Of a stretch of 64,000 nt of DNA, positions 48,004 to 56,794 are shown in pieces. The translations under genes were made by a program, and so were the position numbers. Origin of the DNA: Mycobacterium sp. UM_CSW (lineage in GTDB: Bacteria > Actinomycetota > Actinomycetes > Mycobacteriales > Mycobacteriaceae); contig NZ_AUWQ01000001.1 in assembly GCF_000455205.1 (NCBI RefSeq), positions 167,837 through 231,836 of the forward strand. The letters are read 5' to 3'. Positions within the stretch are counted from its first letter, which is position 1; each line of letters begins with the position of its first letter. The notes beneath the pieces are model-generated. The model was not told the DNA's origin. It was given only the letters and a program-made list of their open reading frames with translations, and did no database searches.

Positions 48004-48501
48004 TCAGGAGGGGATGGCGGCGGGTTGCGCCGGCTCGTGCCGGTGTCGCCGATCCGCGACGATGCCCGAGAGCAACTGGCGCCTGGCCTTGACGATGTCG
48101 TCGAGGAGCTGCAGGGCTTCGGCCACCGATCCCACCACCTGCAAACCGTGGTCGGTGATGATGTGCAGCAGCGGGCGCATCGCAGGGCCGGCGACCACGC
48201 TGCAGTGCACCCGCGCCTGGCGATGCTCGTGGTTGAGCGACAGCAGCGCCCGGAAACCGTCGAGGCTCAAAAATTCCAGCTGGCTCAGGTCGAGGATCAA
48301 CGGGGTTTTCAGGCGGGAGAAACGACGGATCGTCTGGGCGAACTGGTCGGCATTCGACGCGTCGATCTCGCCATCGACGCGCAGGACGGTGCCCAGGCTG
48401 CGCGCATAAACGTAGAGCCGCGCGCCGTCGAAGTCGGCCATGTAGCGGCAGCTGGCGGGTTGTTTGTTCTGGGGTAGATCCATGGAACGGTGAGCAGTCA
48501 T
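48004..48501 (-). CDS. STAS-domain protein (anti-sigma factor antagonist-like)
   Basis: A 165-residue protein with one STAS domain at about 30-130: LRVDGEIDASNADQFAQTIRRF and PLILDLSQLEFLSLDGFRALLSL, where the Ser in LSLDG stands at the phosphorylation position. Such proteins free sigma factors from anti-sigma factors in stress responses. It lies 187 bases upstream of crtE on the same strand, so it might link stress signalling to pigment, although no partner anti-sigma gene is present. ATG 48501 is preferred; starts at 48510 and 48579 are in frame. Confidence 0.8.
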   Translation of the reverse strand: MTAHRSMDLPQNKQPASCRYMADFDGARLYVYARSLGTVLRVDGEIDASNADQFAQTIRRFSRLKTPLILDLSQLEFLSLDGFRALLSLNHEHRQARVHCSVVAGPAMRPLLHIITDHGLQVVGSVAEALQLLDDIVKARRQLLSGIVADRRHRHEPAQPAAIPS

Positions 48502-48793
48502 CTCGTGCACCAATCGGCTGGTGAGGGGGAGCGGCAGGTGCGCCGTGCACCGCGCTCGAAAAAGAAGCTGTGAACTCAACCTGGTTTACATGCTAGCCGC
48601 CGCGGCGCACAGCCGTGGCGAAATGGGAGTGCGGGTTTTCGGGGCCGGCCCGCGGGCCAGGTGGGACGGGGGACGTGGCGCGGCAACCTGCATTGAACAT
48701 TCGTTTTCTGGCCGGGATGCATCCGCCTCCCGTTCGCTTTCGGGCCCCTTGCGGCCGGGGTTTCTCGCCGGCAAGAACGGGAACCCGGCGCCG

Positions 48794-49468
48794 GTGGACG
48801 TTTCTGATCTTCTGGCCAAGCCCTTTCAATGGGGATCCGCACTGCGCGGTCGCCGGTTTTTCCATCCGGTCGGCGTACTCGCCGAGGGCTCGCTCGAACG
48901 TGTCGCCCCCGCGGCCGACGGCCTGCCCGTCCCGTCCTCCCGCGTTGTCGCCCGAATCTCCAAAGCCGCCGGCACCCCAGGGGTGCTGCCCGACTTCATC
49001 GGCCTGGCGCTCCGCGTCGCACCCCAGCAGGTGGCGGCGTCACCGTGGGACATCCTGCTGGTCTCGGCGGGTTCGGGTGTGCTGGCCCGGGCCGTGGCGC
49101 TGCGCCCGACCACGTCCTGGTCCGGCCAGACCCTGACCAGCCTGATGCCCTTTCGCTATCAGGGCAGCGTCTGGTGGCTGAGGGCGCGAATCATCAGTGA
49201 TGTCAATGGCTTTGGACTGTCGCTGGACACCGTCGAGCAGGCCATCGGCAATACCGGCATCGACTTTGCGATTGACCAGGCCTGCGGCCGGGGCGATTTC
49301 ACGCCACTGGCGCGGCTGAGCTTGACCGGCGTCCTTGACCCCGAGCCGGACGTGTCGTTCGATCCGGTCGCCAACACCGCGCCCGGGGTGAGCCTCTACC
49401 CCGATTGGCTCGCCGATCTGCGGGGCCGCGCCTACCGGCGCAGCCGCGACGGCAGGGACGCCGAGTGA
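48794..49468 (+). CDS. Catalase-fold protein of the mycobacterial 'phosphodiesterase' group
   Basis: A 224-residue protein. LLAKPFQWGSALRGRRFFHPVGVLAEGSLERVAP, RVVARISKAAGTPGVLPDFIGLALRV resembles the heme-binding first domain of catalase-like proteins, but I see no catalase active-site His-Asn pair. Mycobacterial relatives are often named phosphodiesterase on weak grounds. The frame is open to 48521, yet the composition before 48794 (Arg/Gly/Ser-rich) looks non-coding, so I use GTG 48794. The interval 48502-48793 to the divergent STAS gene shows nothing else. Confidence 0.7.
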   Translation: MDVSDLLAKPFQWGSALRGRRFFHPVGVLAEGSLERVAPAADGLPVPSSRVVARISKAAGTPGVLPDFIGLALRVAPQQVAASPWDILLVSAGSGVLARAVALRPTTSWSGQTLTSLMPFRYQGSVWWLRARIISDVNGFGLSLDTVEQAIGNTGIDFAIDQACGRGDFTPLARLSLTGVLDPEPDVSFDPVANTAPGVSLYPDWLADLRGRAYRRSRDGRDAE

Positions 49469-49477
49469 GGCCCTGAA

Positions 49478-50833
49478 CTACCGGACGCGCCCGAGCAGGT
49501 GCCGCAGGGCGGTGTCGAGGTCGGGTTGACGAAACCGGTGCCCGGCCGCCGTGAGCTTGTGGGGAACCACTTTCTGGCTGGCGCACGCGAGTTCGCGGGC
49601 GCCCTGCTCGCCCAACAGCAGGCGCGGCCCCAGGGATGGCACGGGCAGCAGTGCCGGCCGGCGCACGACATGGGCGAGGGTGCGGGTGTACTCGCTGTTG
49701 CGGACGGGTTGCGGCGCAACGGCATTCACCGCGCCCGACAGGCCGGTGTCCCACACCGCACGGTGGTAGACGTCGACCAGATCGTCGATCGCGATCCAGG
49801 ACAACCACTGCCGGCCGTCGCCGAGCCGTCCGCCCAATCCCGCGCCGAACAGCGGACGCATCAACTTCAGGGTGCCGCCGCGGGGTGACTGCACGATGCC
49901 GGTGCGCACCCGCACCACCCGCGCACCGGCCGCCTCCGCGGGCGCCGTCGCGTCCTCCCACTCGGCGACGACGTCCGCCAAGAACCCGTCCCCGCGATCG
50001 CTGTCCTCGGTCAGGGATTCGTCGCCGCGGTCGTAGCCGTAGAACCCGATCGCCGAAGCCGAGACGAATGCGGCGGGCGCGGGGTGGGTTCGGGCCACCA
50101 GTTCGGCCAATCGCCGGGTCGGGCCGATCCTGCTGTCGCGAATCGCATTTCGGTGGGCGTCGGTGAACCGGCCGGCGATCGAGGCGCCGGCGAGATGGAT
50201 TACCGCGTCGACCCCGTCCAGCAGGTTCGGATCCGGGTCGTCGGGATTCCACCGACGCTCGTCGCCGCCGCCGGCAGTCCTGCGGACCAGCGTGATGACG
50301 CGGTGGCCGCCCGTGCGCAGGAACGCGGTCAGTGCCGAACCGACCAGCCCCGACGCCCCCGTGACGGCAAAGGTTGCGGCGCCGAGACCGGCCTCGCGGG
50401 CCAGCCGGTGCGCGGCCAGGTCGTCGGCCAGCTGGCGGTGCCGGTAGGCGAACATGGGACGCAGCAACGACCCCGGCACCGGCGTGTCGACCCGGTCGAT
50501 GACCTTGGTGCGGTTGCCGCCGACATCCTCGAAGTCATGGGTGTGTCGCCACCGCACCGCGATCCGCGCCGGCAGGGCCGCCGGCCCGCCGCCGGCGATG
50601 GCGTCGACGAATCGTCTTGGCGGATCATAGGAGTCGGCTTGGTGCTCGGCCACCCAGCGCAGCCCCCCGGGCAGCGCGAGCGTGGCGCGCCCGTTCTCGA
50701 GCGAGTCGGCCTCGGTGAGGATGCGCATGGGCTGCCACGGCGGCGAGAGCCGGTTGAAGGCACCCGGCCTGGCGTGCCAGGCGAACACCTCGTCGCGCGG
50801 TGCGTCGATGACGCTCGAATACTGCAGCCCCAT
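49478..50833 (-). CDS. SRPBCC-TIGR01777 fusion: epimerase-like SDR
   Basis: A 451-residue two-domain protein. Residues 1-150 form an SRPBCC domain (SVIDAPRDEVFAWHARPGAFNRL). Residues 155-450 are a TIGR01777 epimerase: FAVTGASGLVGSALTAFLRTGGHRV, DAVIHLAGASIAGRFTDAHRNAIRDSRIGPTR, FVSASAIGFYGYDRGDESLTED and the C-terminal NAVAPQPVRNSEYTRTLA. The SDR tyrosine is YGYD. Role unknown; in other bacteria relatives affect cell division or cofactor use. It is the last gene of the island; the backbone resumes with the next gene, 10 bases away. Confidence 0.9.
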   Translation of the reverse strand: MGLQYSSVIDAPRDEVFAWHARPGAFNRLSPPWQPMRILTEADSLENGRATLALPGGLRWVAEHQADSYDPPRRFVDAIAGGGPAALPARIAVRWRHTHDFEDVGGNRTKVIDRVDTPVPGSLLRPMFAYRHRQLADDLAAHRLAREAGLGAATFAVTGASGLVGSALTAFLRTGGHRVITLVRRTAGGGDERRWNPDDPDPNLLDGVDAVIHLAGASIAGRFTDAHRNAIRDSRIGPTRRLAELVARTHPAPAAFVSASAIGFYGYDRGDESLTEDSDRGDGFLADVVAEWEDATAPAEAAGARVVRVRTGIVQSPRGGTLKLMRPLFGAGLGGRLGDGRQWLSWIAIDDLVDVYHRAVWDTGLSGAVNAVAPQPVRNSEYTRTLAHVVRRPALLPVPSLGPRLLLGEQGARELACASQKVVPHKLTAAGHRFRQPDLDTALRHLLGRVR

Positions 50834-50843
50834 CGCTCGAACG

Positions 50844-52088
50844 TTAGCGGTCCGGCAGTGCGTGCTCCACGATGGGCAGGCGCGGCTGCGGCTGCCGCTC
50901 GCCGCGCTTGGCCGCCAGGTAGACGTGCGCGGTCTCCGTTGCCACCGTCCGCCAGTCGAAGTTGGAGGTGAGCCGTTCGCGGGCCGCGCGGGCCCGCCGC
51001 TGCGCGGCGTCGGGATCGTCGAGCACGGTGCGGACGGCCGCGGCCAGCGCCGCCACGTCGCGGGGCGGGAACGACACCCCGGTCTGGCCGTTGATCACGG
51101 CCTCGCCGAGGCCGCCGATGTTCGAGGTCACCAGCGGAGTGCCGGCCGCCGCGGCCTCCAGGGCGACGAGCCCGAACGGCTCGTAGTGGCTGGGCAGCAC
51201 AGCCGCGTCGGCCCGGTGCAGCAGCGCGAGCAGCTCGGCGTGCTCGAGGTGTCCGACGAAGCGGATCGCCTTGAGCACCCGGTGTTTACGGGCCTGCTCG
51301 ATCAGCCAGTCCTGCTGGGTGCCCTCCCCGGCGATGGTCAGGGTGGTGCCCGGGTGGCTGCGCCGGATCCGCGGCAGTGCCGCGATGGCGTCGTGCACGC
51401 CCTTCTCGTACTCCAGGCGCCCGAGGTAGAGCAGCTCGGCCGGGCCGGTGCGCGGCCGGCGGGGCGCGAAGGGCCAGCGCGCCGCGTCAATGCCGTTGCG
51501 GATCACCGTGATCTCGGCCAGGCCGGGACCGAACAGCTCGGTGATCTCGTCGGCCATCGACGCCGAACACGTGATCAGCGAATCGGATTCGCGCACCAGC
51601 CACGACTCGACCGCGTGCACCTGTCGGCTGATCGCGCCGCTGACCCAGCCCGAATGCCGGCCCGCCTCGGTCGCGTGAATCGTGGAAACTATTGGCGCGT
51701 CGTAGAACTGGGCAAGGGCGACGGCCGGGTGGGCGACCAGCCAGTCGTGCGCGTGCACGACGTCGGGACGCCACGGCCGGTCGCTGCCGTATTTCTTGAG
51801 CGACAGCCCGGCGCGGATCATCGAGTGACCCATCGCCAGGGTCCAGGCCATCATGTCGTTGCTGAACGTGAATTCGTGCGGATCGTGTGCGGCCGCGATG
51901 ACGCGGACGCCCTCGCTGATCTCGTCGCAGGACGGGTGGGTGCTGGGATCGGTGCCCGTCGGCCGGCGCGACAGGACGACGACGTCGTGGCCGGCGGCGG
52001 CCAGCGCGGTCGAGAGGTGATGCACATGCCGCCCCAGCCCGCCGATCACCACCGGCGGGTATTCCCACGACACCAGCAGGATCTTCAC
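50844..52088 (-). CDS. Alpha-(1-4)-glucosyltransferase of MGLP/glycogen synthesis, Rv3032-like
   Basis: A 414-residue GT4 enzyme, near-identical in sequence to M. tuberculosis Rv3032, which elongates methylglucose lipopolysaccharide and contributes to glycogen. Starts VKILLVSWEYPPVVIGGLGRHVHHL; donor motif SHYEPFGLVALEAAAAGTPLVTSNIGGLGEAV contains the EX7E retaining signature. GTG 52088 follows a 97-base spacer with a long hairpin. It is downstream of the GH57 enzyme and the methyltransferase on the same strand. Confidence 0.95.
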   Translation of the reverse strand: MKILLVSWEYPPVVIGGLGRHVHHLSTALAAAGHDVVVLSRRPTGTDPSTHPSCDEISEGVRVIAAAHDPHEFTFSNDMMAWTLAMGHSMIRAGLSLKKYGSDRPWRPDVVHAHDWLVAHPAVALAQFYDAPIVSTIHATEAGRHSGWVSGAISRQVHAVESWLVRESDSLITCSASMADEITELFGPGLAEITVIRNGIDAARWPFAPRRPRTGPAELLYLGRLEYEKGVHDAIAALPRIRRSHPGTTLTIAGEGTQQDWLIEQARKHRVLKAIRFVGHLEHAELLALLHRADAAVLPSHYEPFGLVALEAAAAGTPLVTSNIGGLGEAVINGQTGVSFPPRDVAALAAAVRTVLDDPDAAQRRARAARERLTSNFDWRTVATETAHVYLAAKRGERQPQPRLPIVEHALPDR

Positions 52089-52110
52089 GCGTGGGCCCCC
52101 CTTCGGTGGC

Positions 52111-52170
52111 GCGAGGGGCCCCAAAATGCCGCACACACCGGCGTGTCGCCGTACATTTGGGGACCCTCGC
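52111..52170. repeat. Long hairpin between GH57 and glucosyltransferase genes
   Basis: GCGAGGGGCCCCAAAATG (52111-52128) pairs with CATTTGGGGACCCTCGC (52154-52170), with one mismatch and one bulge. ACAC/GTGT in the loop can add a second stem, and CCCCTT/AAGGGG flanks extend it outwards. In the minus-strand mRNA this 60-80 base structure stands between two cotranscribed genes and just before the glucosyltransferase start. It could be a mRNA-processing or attenuation element. Confidence 0.65.
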
Positions 52171-52185
52171 GGCAAGGGGAGGCGC

Positions 52186-53772
52186 TCACCGGGGCAGCCT
52201 ACGCGCATCCAGGGCACCGAACAGGCCGTCGGCGCGGTTCCAGCCGTCGGCCAGCCGCTGCGCGGTGTCGCGCCGGCCCGACGCCAGCGCGCCGGCGATC
52301 TCGCGGGTGGCGTGCGCGTGCAGGTGCGCGCGGTAGCGGGCGTAGTCGGCGGCCGAGTCCTTGCTGACCATGAACGGCCAGTCGCTGGACACGGTGAGCA
52401 GGGTCTCGCGCAGGATCTGGTCGGCGACGTGATCGCGGGGCACTGGGCCGTCCAGCGACGCCGGCTGCGACCCCGTTTGTGACAAGGCCTTGTCGACCGT
52501 GCTCAGCGCCGTGTCGACCACCTCGTTGTTGAGCTGCACCAGGTCGGCCACCTTCTCGCCGGCCCACACCTGCCAGTCCTTGCCCGAGCCCCACGAGCTG
52601 GGCGGCAGCGCGACCGCGTCGCCGACGAATCCGCCGTCGATCGCGTCGCTCAGCGTGCCGACGCGCACGCCGGCGGCGGGCAGGGCCCGCAGCACCCGCG
52701 CCAGCCACGTGGGGCCCTCGTACCACCAGTGGCCGAACAGCTCGGTGTCGAAGGCGGCGACGACGTGGGCGGGGCGCCCAATGCGCTCGGATTCGCTGCA
52801 CAGCCGGCTGCGGACCACCTCGACGAAGTCGGCGACGTGGGCGTCGACGGCGCGGTCGGCGCGCTCGGGATCGTAGGGCGCCTTGCCTTCCGACGGCACG
52901 TTGCGCCCGGTGACCCGGGCCGGCTTGAGGCCGGTCAGGTGGTCGTAGGTGTGGAAGTCGCGGTAGGCGGCGTGGCCGGGGTAGCCGGATTTCGGCGACC
53001 ACACCCGGTAGCTGACCTGCAGGTCGCGCCCGAACGCGACCACGTCGGTGTCGCCGACGGGCCGGCCCAGGGCGGTGTCGCCGTGCAGTGACGGGCCGTC
53101 GACCATGAAGTGCGTGACCCCGGCGGCGGCGTAGTCGTGTTCCATGCCGGGGGCGTAGGCGCATTCGGGGGCCCAGATGCCGGTCGGGAAGTGTGCCAGG
53201 CGCTGCTGCGCATCGGCGAGGCCCTCGCGCAGCGCGAACTCGCGCAGCCGCGGGTTCAGCAGCGGCTGGAACGGGTGGGCCAACGGGCCGCCGAGCAACT
53301 CCACCGTGCCCGCGTCGATCAGGGCGCGTAGCAGCGGGCTGGCGCCGTGCCGCCACAGGGTGGCGTAGTCGTCCAGCGCCTGGTCGGCCTCGGCGCATTC
53401 GCGAATTCCGAAGGCCCGCAACGCTTCTGGGGTGCAGGATTGGTAGTCCGCCGACTTCGAGCCGCGGGCCGTGCGCACGCTGGCGGCTTCGGTTGCCCGC
53501 AGCCGCCAGTTCGCGAGCCAGTGATGCATGCCGTCGAGGCAGTACGGGTCGTCGAGCTGGGCGTTGACCACCGGCGTGACGCCCAGCGTGACGAGGCGGT
53601 GGCGATCCTCGTCGGCCAGCGGGCGCAGCACCCGCAGCAGCGGGAGGTAGGCCGCCGCCCAGGACTGGTAGAGCCATTCCTCGCCGACCGGCCAGCGGCC
53701 GTGGTGGGCCAGCCACGGCAGGTGGGTGTGCAGCACCAGCGTGAACATGCCGGGAACGTGCGGGGCGCTCAC
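52186..53772 (-). CDS. GH57 1,4-alpha-glucan branching enzyme, Rv3031-like
   Basis: A 528-residue glycoside hydrolase family 57 enzyme. LVLHTHLPW opens the barrel; the catalytic nucleophile is Glu203 in WAPECAYAPG and the acid Asp342 in AFDTELFGHWWYEG. A C-terminal helical domain (DUF1957) holds WGSGKDWQVW. It corresponds to M. tuberculosis Rv3031, the proposed branching enzyme for MGLP. The GTG start at 53772 overlaps the methyltransferase stop in GTGA. Confidence 0.93.
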   Translation of the reverse strand: MSAPHVPGMFTLVLHTHLPWLAHHGRWPVGEEWLYQSWAAAYLPLLRVLRPLADEDRHRLVTLGVTPVVNAQLDDPYCLDGMHHWLANWRLRATEAASVRTARGSKSADYQSCTPEALRAFGIRECAEADQALDDYATLWRHGASPLLRALIDAGTVELLGGPLAHPFQPLLNPRLREFALREGLADAQQRLAHFPTGIWAPECAYAPGMEHDYAAAGVTHFMVDGPSLHGDTALGRPVGDTDVVAFGRDLQVSYRVWSPKSGYPGHAAYRDFHTYDHLTGLKPARVTGRNVPSEGKAPYDPERADRAVDAHVADFVEVVRSRLCSESERIGRPAHVVAAFDTELFGHWWYEGPTWLARVLRALPAAGVRVGTLSDAIDGGFVGDAVALPPSSWGSGKDWQVWAGEKVADLVQLNNEVVDTALSTVDKALSQTGSQPASLDGPVPRDHVADQILRETLLTVSSDWPFMVSKDSAADYARYRAHLHAHATREIAGALASGRRDTAQRLADGWNRADGLFGALDARRLPR

Positions 53773-54587
53773 GGCCGCACCGCGATCGCGATCAGGTCCA
53801 GGCTTTCATCTATGTCGCGGTCGCCGGCGTCGAGGAGGTCGAAGTCGTCACAGGTGACCGCGGCGACGTCGGCGGCCAGTTCGGGCGGCCACGGCGCGTC
53901 TGCAACCGCCCGCCGGATCTGCGCGTCGATGATCGACCCGCCGTGGCGCGCGTCCATTTCGCGCAGGCGCGGGCCGTGAAACAGCCCGCGGACCGCGACA
54001 TCGCGGAAGCCCGCGTCGACGAGCAGCTCGGTCAGCTCGTCGGCGTTGAGTTCGCGGGTGTGGAACGGGTTGACCGGGGTATCGCGCCCGGGTGAGAACG
54101 TGATCCGGTTGGGGGTGGACACCATCAGCAGCCCCGAAGGCCGCAGCACCCGGGCGCACTCGGCGACGAATTGTGGCTGATCCCACAGGTGCTCGATGAC
54201 TTGGAAGTTCACCACAACATCCGTCGACGCGTCGGGCAGCGGCAGCTCCGCGAGGTTGGCCTGCATGACCTCGACGCGGGGGTAGCGGTTGCGGACGTGG
54301 GCCACCGCGGCCGCGTCGTAGTCCACCGCGACGACCCGGCGCGCGAAGGCCGCGATCAGGTCGGCGCCGTAACCCTCGCCGCAGCCCGCCTCGAGCACCT
54401 CCCGGCCCGCGCAGCGCGGCGCAAGCCGCTGGTAGACGACCTGATGCCGGCGAAACCAGTAGTTCTCGATGTCCAGGTCCGGGATGGTGCGCTCGCCCGT
54501 CAGCGTCAATACCGCGTCGACCGCTGCAGGGCCCGATGCCTGCGGGCCGGGCGCGTCCGAGGGGACGTCGGGGAGGAATGCGCTCAT
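53769..54587 (-). CDS. SAM-dependent methyltransferase, Rv3030-like
   Basis: A 272-residue class I methyltransferase: motif I REVLEAGCGEGYGADLIAAFA, motif II NFQVIEHLWDQPQFVAECARVLRPSGLLMVSTPN. The N-terminus has TGERTIPDLDIENYWFRRHQVVYQ. In M. tuberculosis Rv3030 belongs to the MGLP locus, so sugar O-methylation is likely. It heads the Rv3030-3031-3032 transcription unit and is divergent from etfB. Confidence 0.9.
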   Translation of the reverse strand: MSAFLPDVPSDAPGPQASGPAAVDAVLTLTGERTIPDLDIENYWFRRHQVVYQRLAPRCAGREVLEAGCGEGYGADLIAAFARRVVAVDYDAAAVAHVRNRYPRVEVMQANLAELPLPDASTDVVVNFQVIEHLWDQPQFVAECARVLRPSGLLMVSTPNRITFSPGRDTPVNPFHTRELNADELTELLVDAGFRDVAVRGLFHGPRLREMDARHGGSIIDAQIRRAVADAPWPPELAADVAAVTCDDFDLLDAGDRDIDESLDLIAIAVRP

Positions 54588-54716
54588 TGAATAGGCAGGC
54601 TAACGCGAAGTGTCCGATTCGCGAACCGGCGAAGTGGGCACCCCGGCCGAGATGGACAGACGGGCCGAAAGAACCTGCACTACGACCCGCTATGGTGTGA
54701 GAGCAGACCGCACAAA

Positions 54717-54732
54717 GTTACCCGCCGGTAAC
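54717..54732. promoter_or_regulatory. Palindromic operator candidate upstream of etfBA
   Basis: GTTACC, the spacer CGCC and GGTAAC form a perfect 6+4+6 palindrome, 84 bases before the etfB start and 129 bases before the divergent methyltransferase. The form is that of a TetR-type site. No regulator gene adjoins it. Confidence 0.5.
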
Positions 54733-54815
54733 ACGCCGTGCAGTCTTTTAATGTGCGTGGCCGAGGTCCGCAGTCGAGCGCTGTGTGACCCCTTCGAGGA
54801 GGACGAACCAGACTC

Positions 54816-55616
54816 ATGACGAACATCGTGGTCCTGATCAAGCAGGTCCCAGACACCTGGTCGGAGCGCAAGCTCACCGACGGCGATTACACGCTGGACC
54901 GCGAGGCCGCCGACGCGGTGCTGGACGAGATCAACGAGCGCGCCGTGGAAGAGGCGCTGCAGATCAGGGAGAAGGAAACCGCCGACGGCGTCGACGGGTC
55001 CGTGACCGTGCTGACCGCCGGGCCCGAGCGGGCCACCGAGGCGATCCGCAAGGCCCTTTCGATGGGCGCCGACAAGGCCGTCCACCTCAAGGACGACGGC
55101 ATGCACGGCTCGGACTTGATCCAGACCGCCTGGGCACTGGCGCGCGCGCTGGGCACCATCGAGGGCACCGAGCTCGTCATCGCGGGCAACGAGGCCACCG
55201 ACGGCACGGGCGGCGCGGTGCCGGCCGTCATCGCCGAGTACCTCGGCCTGCCGCAGCTGACCCACCTGCGCAAGCTGTCCATCGAGGGCGGCAAGGTCAC
55301 CGGCGAACGGGAGACCGACGACGGCGTGTTCACGCTTGAGGCGACACTGCCCGCGGTGGTCAGCGTGACGGAGAAGATCAACGAGCCGCGCTTCCCGTCC
55401 TTCAAGGGCATCATGGCCGCCAAGAAGAAAGAGGTCACGGTGCTGACCCTGGCCGAGATCGGCGTCGAGAGCGACGAGGTGGGCCTGGCCAACGCCGGCT
55501 CGACCGTGCTGTCGTCGACGCCGAAGCCGCCGAAGACCGCGGGCGAGAAGGTCACCGACGAGGGCGAGGGCGGCAACCAGGTCGCGCAGTACCTGGTCGC
55601 CCAGAAAATCATCTAG
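54816..55616 (+). CDS. etfB: Electron transfer flavoprotein beta subunit
   Basis: A 266-residue ETF beta subunit (FixA; M. tuberculosis Rv3029c), taking electrons from acyl-CoA dehydrogenases. NIVVLIKQVPDTW at the start, DREAADAVLDEINERAVEEAL, and the AMP/FAD-binding VIAGNEATDGTGGAVPAVIAEYLGLPQLT are family marks. ATG 54816 with GAGGAGG upstream. The alpha subunit follows 41 bases later. Confidence 0.95.
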   Translation: MTNIVVLIKQVPDTWSERKLTDGDYTLDREAADAVLDEINERAVEEALQIREKETADGVDGSVTVLTAGPERATEAIRKALSMGADKAVHLKDDGMHGSDLIQTAWALARALGTIEGTELVIAGNEATDGTGGAVPAVIAEYLGLPQLTHLRKLSIEGGKVTGERETDDGVFTLEATLPAVVSVTEKINEPRFPSFKGIMAAKKKEVTVLTLAEIGVESDEVGLANAGSTVLSSTPKPPKTAGEKVTDEGEGGNQVAQYLVAQKII

Positions 55617-55657
55617 CACGAGCACGAAACCCACAGACGAGAAGAGCGAAATAACCC

Positions 55658-56614
55658 ATGGCTGAAGTACTGGTGTTGGTCGAGCACGCCGAAGGCGCGC
55701 TGAAGAAGGTCACGTCCGAACTGATCACCGCCGCCCGCGTGCTGGGCGAGCCCTCCGCCGTCGTGGTCGGCGCGCCGGGCACGGCGGCGCCGCTGGTCGA
55801 CGGCCTGAAGGAGGCGGGCGCCGCCAAGATCTACGTCGCCGAATCCGACGACGTCGACAAGTACCTGCTCACCCCGGTCATCGACGTGCTGGCGTCGATT
55901 GCCGAATCCAGTTCGCCGGCGGCCGTGCTGCTGGCCGCCAACGCCGACGGCAAGGAGATCGCTGGCCGGCTCGCGGCCCGGCTCGGCTCCGGCCTGCTGG
56001 TCGACGTGGTCGAGGTCAAGGAAGGCAACAAGGCCACCTACTCCATCTTCGGTGGCGCGTTCACCGTCGAGGCGCAGGCCAACGGTGACACCCCGATCAT
56101 CACGGTGCGTGCCGGTGCGGTCGACGCCGAGCCGCAGGCCGGCGCCGGTGAAGAGGTCACCGTCGAGGTGCCCGCGCCCGCGGAGAACGCCACCAAGGTC
56201 ACCTCTCGCGAGCCCGCGGTTGCCGGTGACCGCCCGGAGCTGACGGAGGCCACCATCGTGGTCTCTGGCGGTCGCGGCGTCGGCAGCGCGGAGAACTTCA
56301 GCGTGGTCGAGGCGCTGGCCGACTCGCTGGGTGCCGCCGTCGGCGCGTCGCGCGCCGCGGTCGACTCCGGCTACTACCCGGGCCAGTTCCAGGTCGGCCA
56401 GACCGGCAAGACGGTGTCGCCGCAGCTCTACATCGCGCTGGGCATCTCCGGGGCGATCCAGCACCGCGCGGGCATGCAGACCTCGAAGACCATCGTCGCG
56501 GTCAACAAGGACGAAGAGGCACCGATCTTCGAGATCGCCGACTACGGCGTGGTGGGCGACCTGTTCAAGGTCGCCCCGCAGCTGACCGACGCGATCAAGG
56601 CGCGCAAGGGCTGA
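55658..56614 (+). CDS. etfA: Electron transfer flavoprotein alpha subunit
   Basis: A 318-residue ETF alpha subunit (FixB; Rv3028c). The C-terminal FAD domain is clear: [65 protein letters not shown] and [31 protein letters not shown]. With EtfB it passes electrons to the membrane ETF dehydrogenase during fatty-acid beta-oxidation. ATG 55658. A hairpin after the stop probably ends the transcript. Confidence 0.95.
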   Translation: MAEVLVLVEHAEGALKKVTSELITAARVLGEPSAVVVGAPGTAAPLVDGLKEAGAAKIYVAESDDVDKYLLTPVIDVLASIAESSSPAAVLLAANADGKEIAGRLAARLGSGLLVDVVEVKEGNKATYSIFGGAFTVEAQANGDTPIITVRAGAVDAEPQAGAGEEVTVEVPAPAENATKVTSREPAVAGDRPELTEATIVVSGGRGVGSAENFSVVEALADSLGAAVGASRAAVDSGYYPGQFQVGQTGKTVSPQLYIALGISGAIQHRAGMQTSKTIVAVNKDEEAPIFEIADYGVVGDLFKVAPQLTDAIKARKG

Positions 56615-56623
56615 TTTCGCCCG

Positions 56624-56645
56624 CGGCCGGGTCCATCCCCGGCCG
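56624..56645 (+). terminator. Hairpin after etfA
   Basis: CGGCCGGG and CCCGGCCG (8-base perfect stem, 6-base loop TCCATC), 10 bases after the etfA stop. No T-run follows, which is usual in mycobacteria. A second structure, GCAAGCGA (56660-56667) with TCGCTTGC (56690-56697), contains ATCCCGGGAT and may act with it. Confidence 0.5.
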
Positions 56646-56794
56646 AGAACCTAAGCGCGGCAAGCGATCCCGGGATGACGCCCGGCGTTTCGCTTGCGGT
56701 GACGAGTAATTCGTGCCGCTGCGGCGGCACCCGCGGTCCTGCGTCCGTTAACCGCGCGGTCAATTAGGGCCAAATTTCGCGATATTTCGTCATC

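Noticed and set aside
48521-48793. Coding region before the catalase-fold domain
   Set aside because: The translation is rich in Arg, Gly and Ser without family similarity, and the family N-terminus fits a start near 48794.
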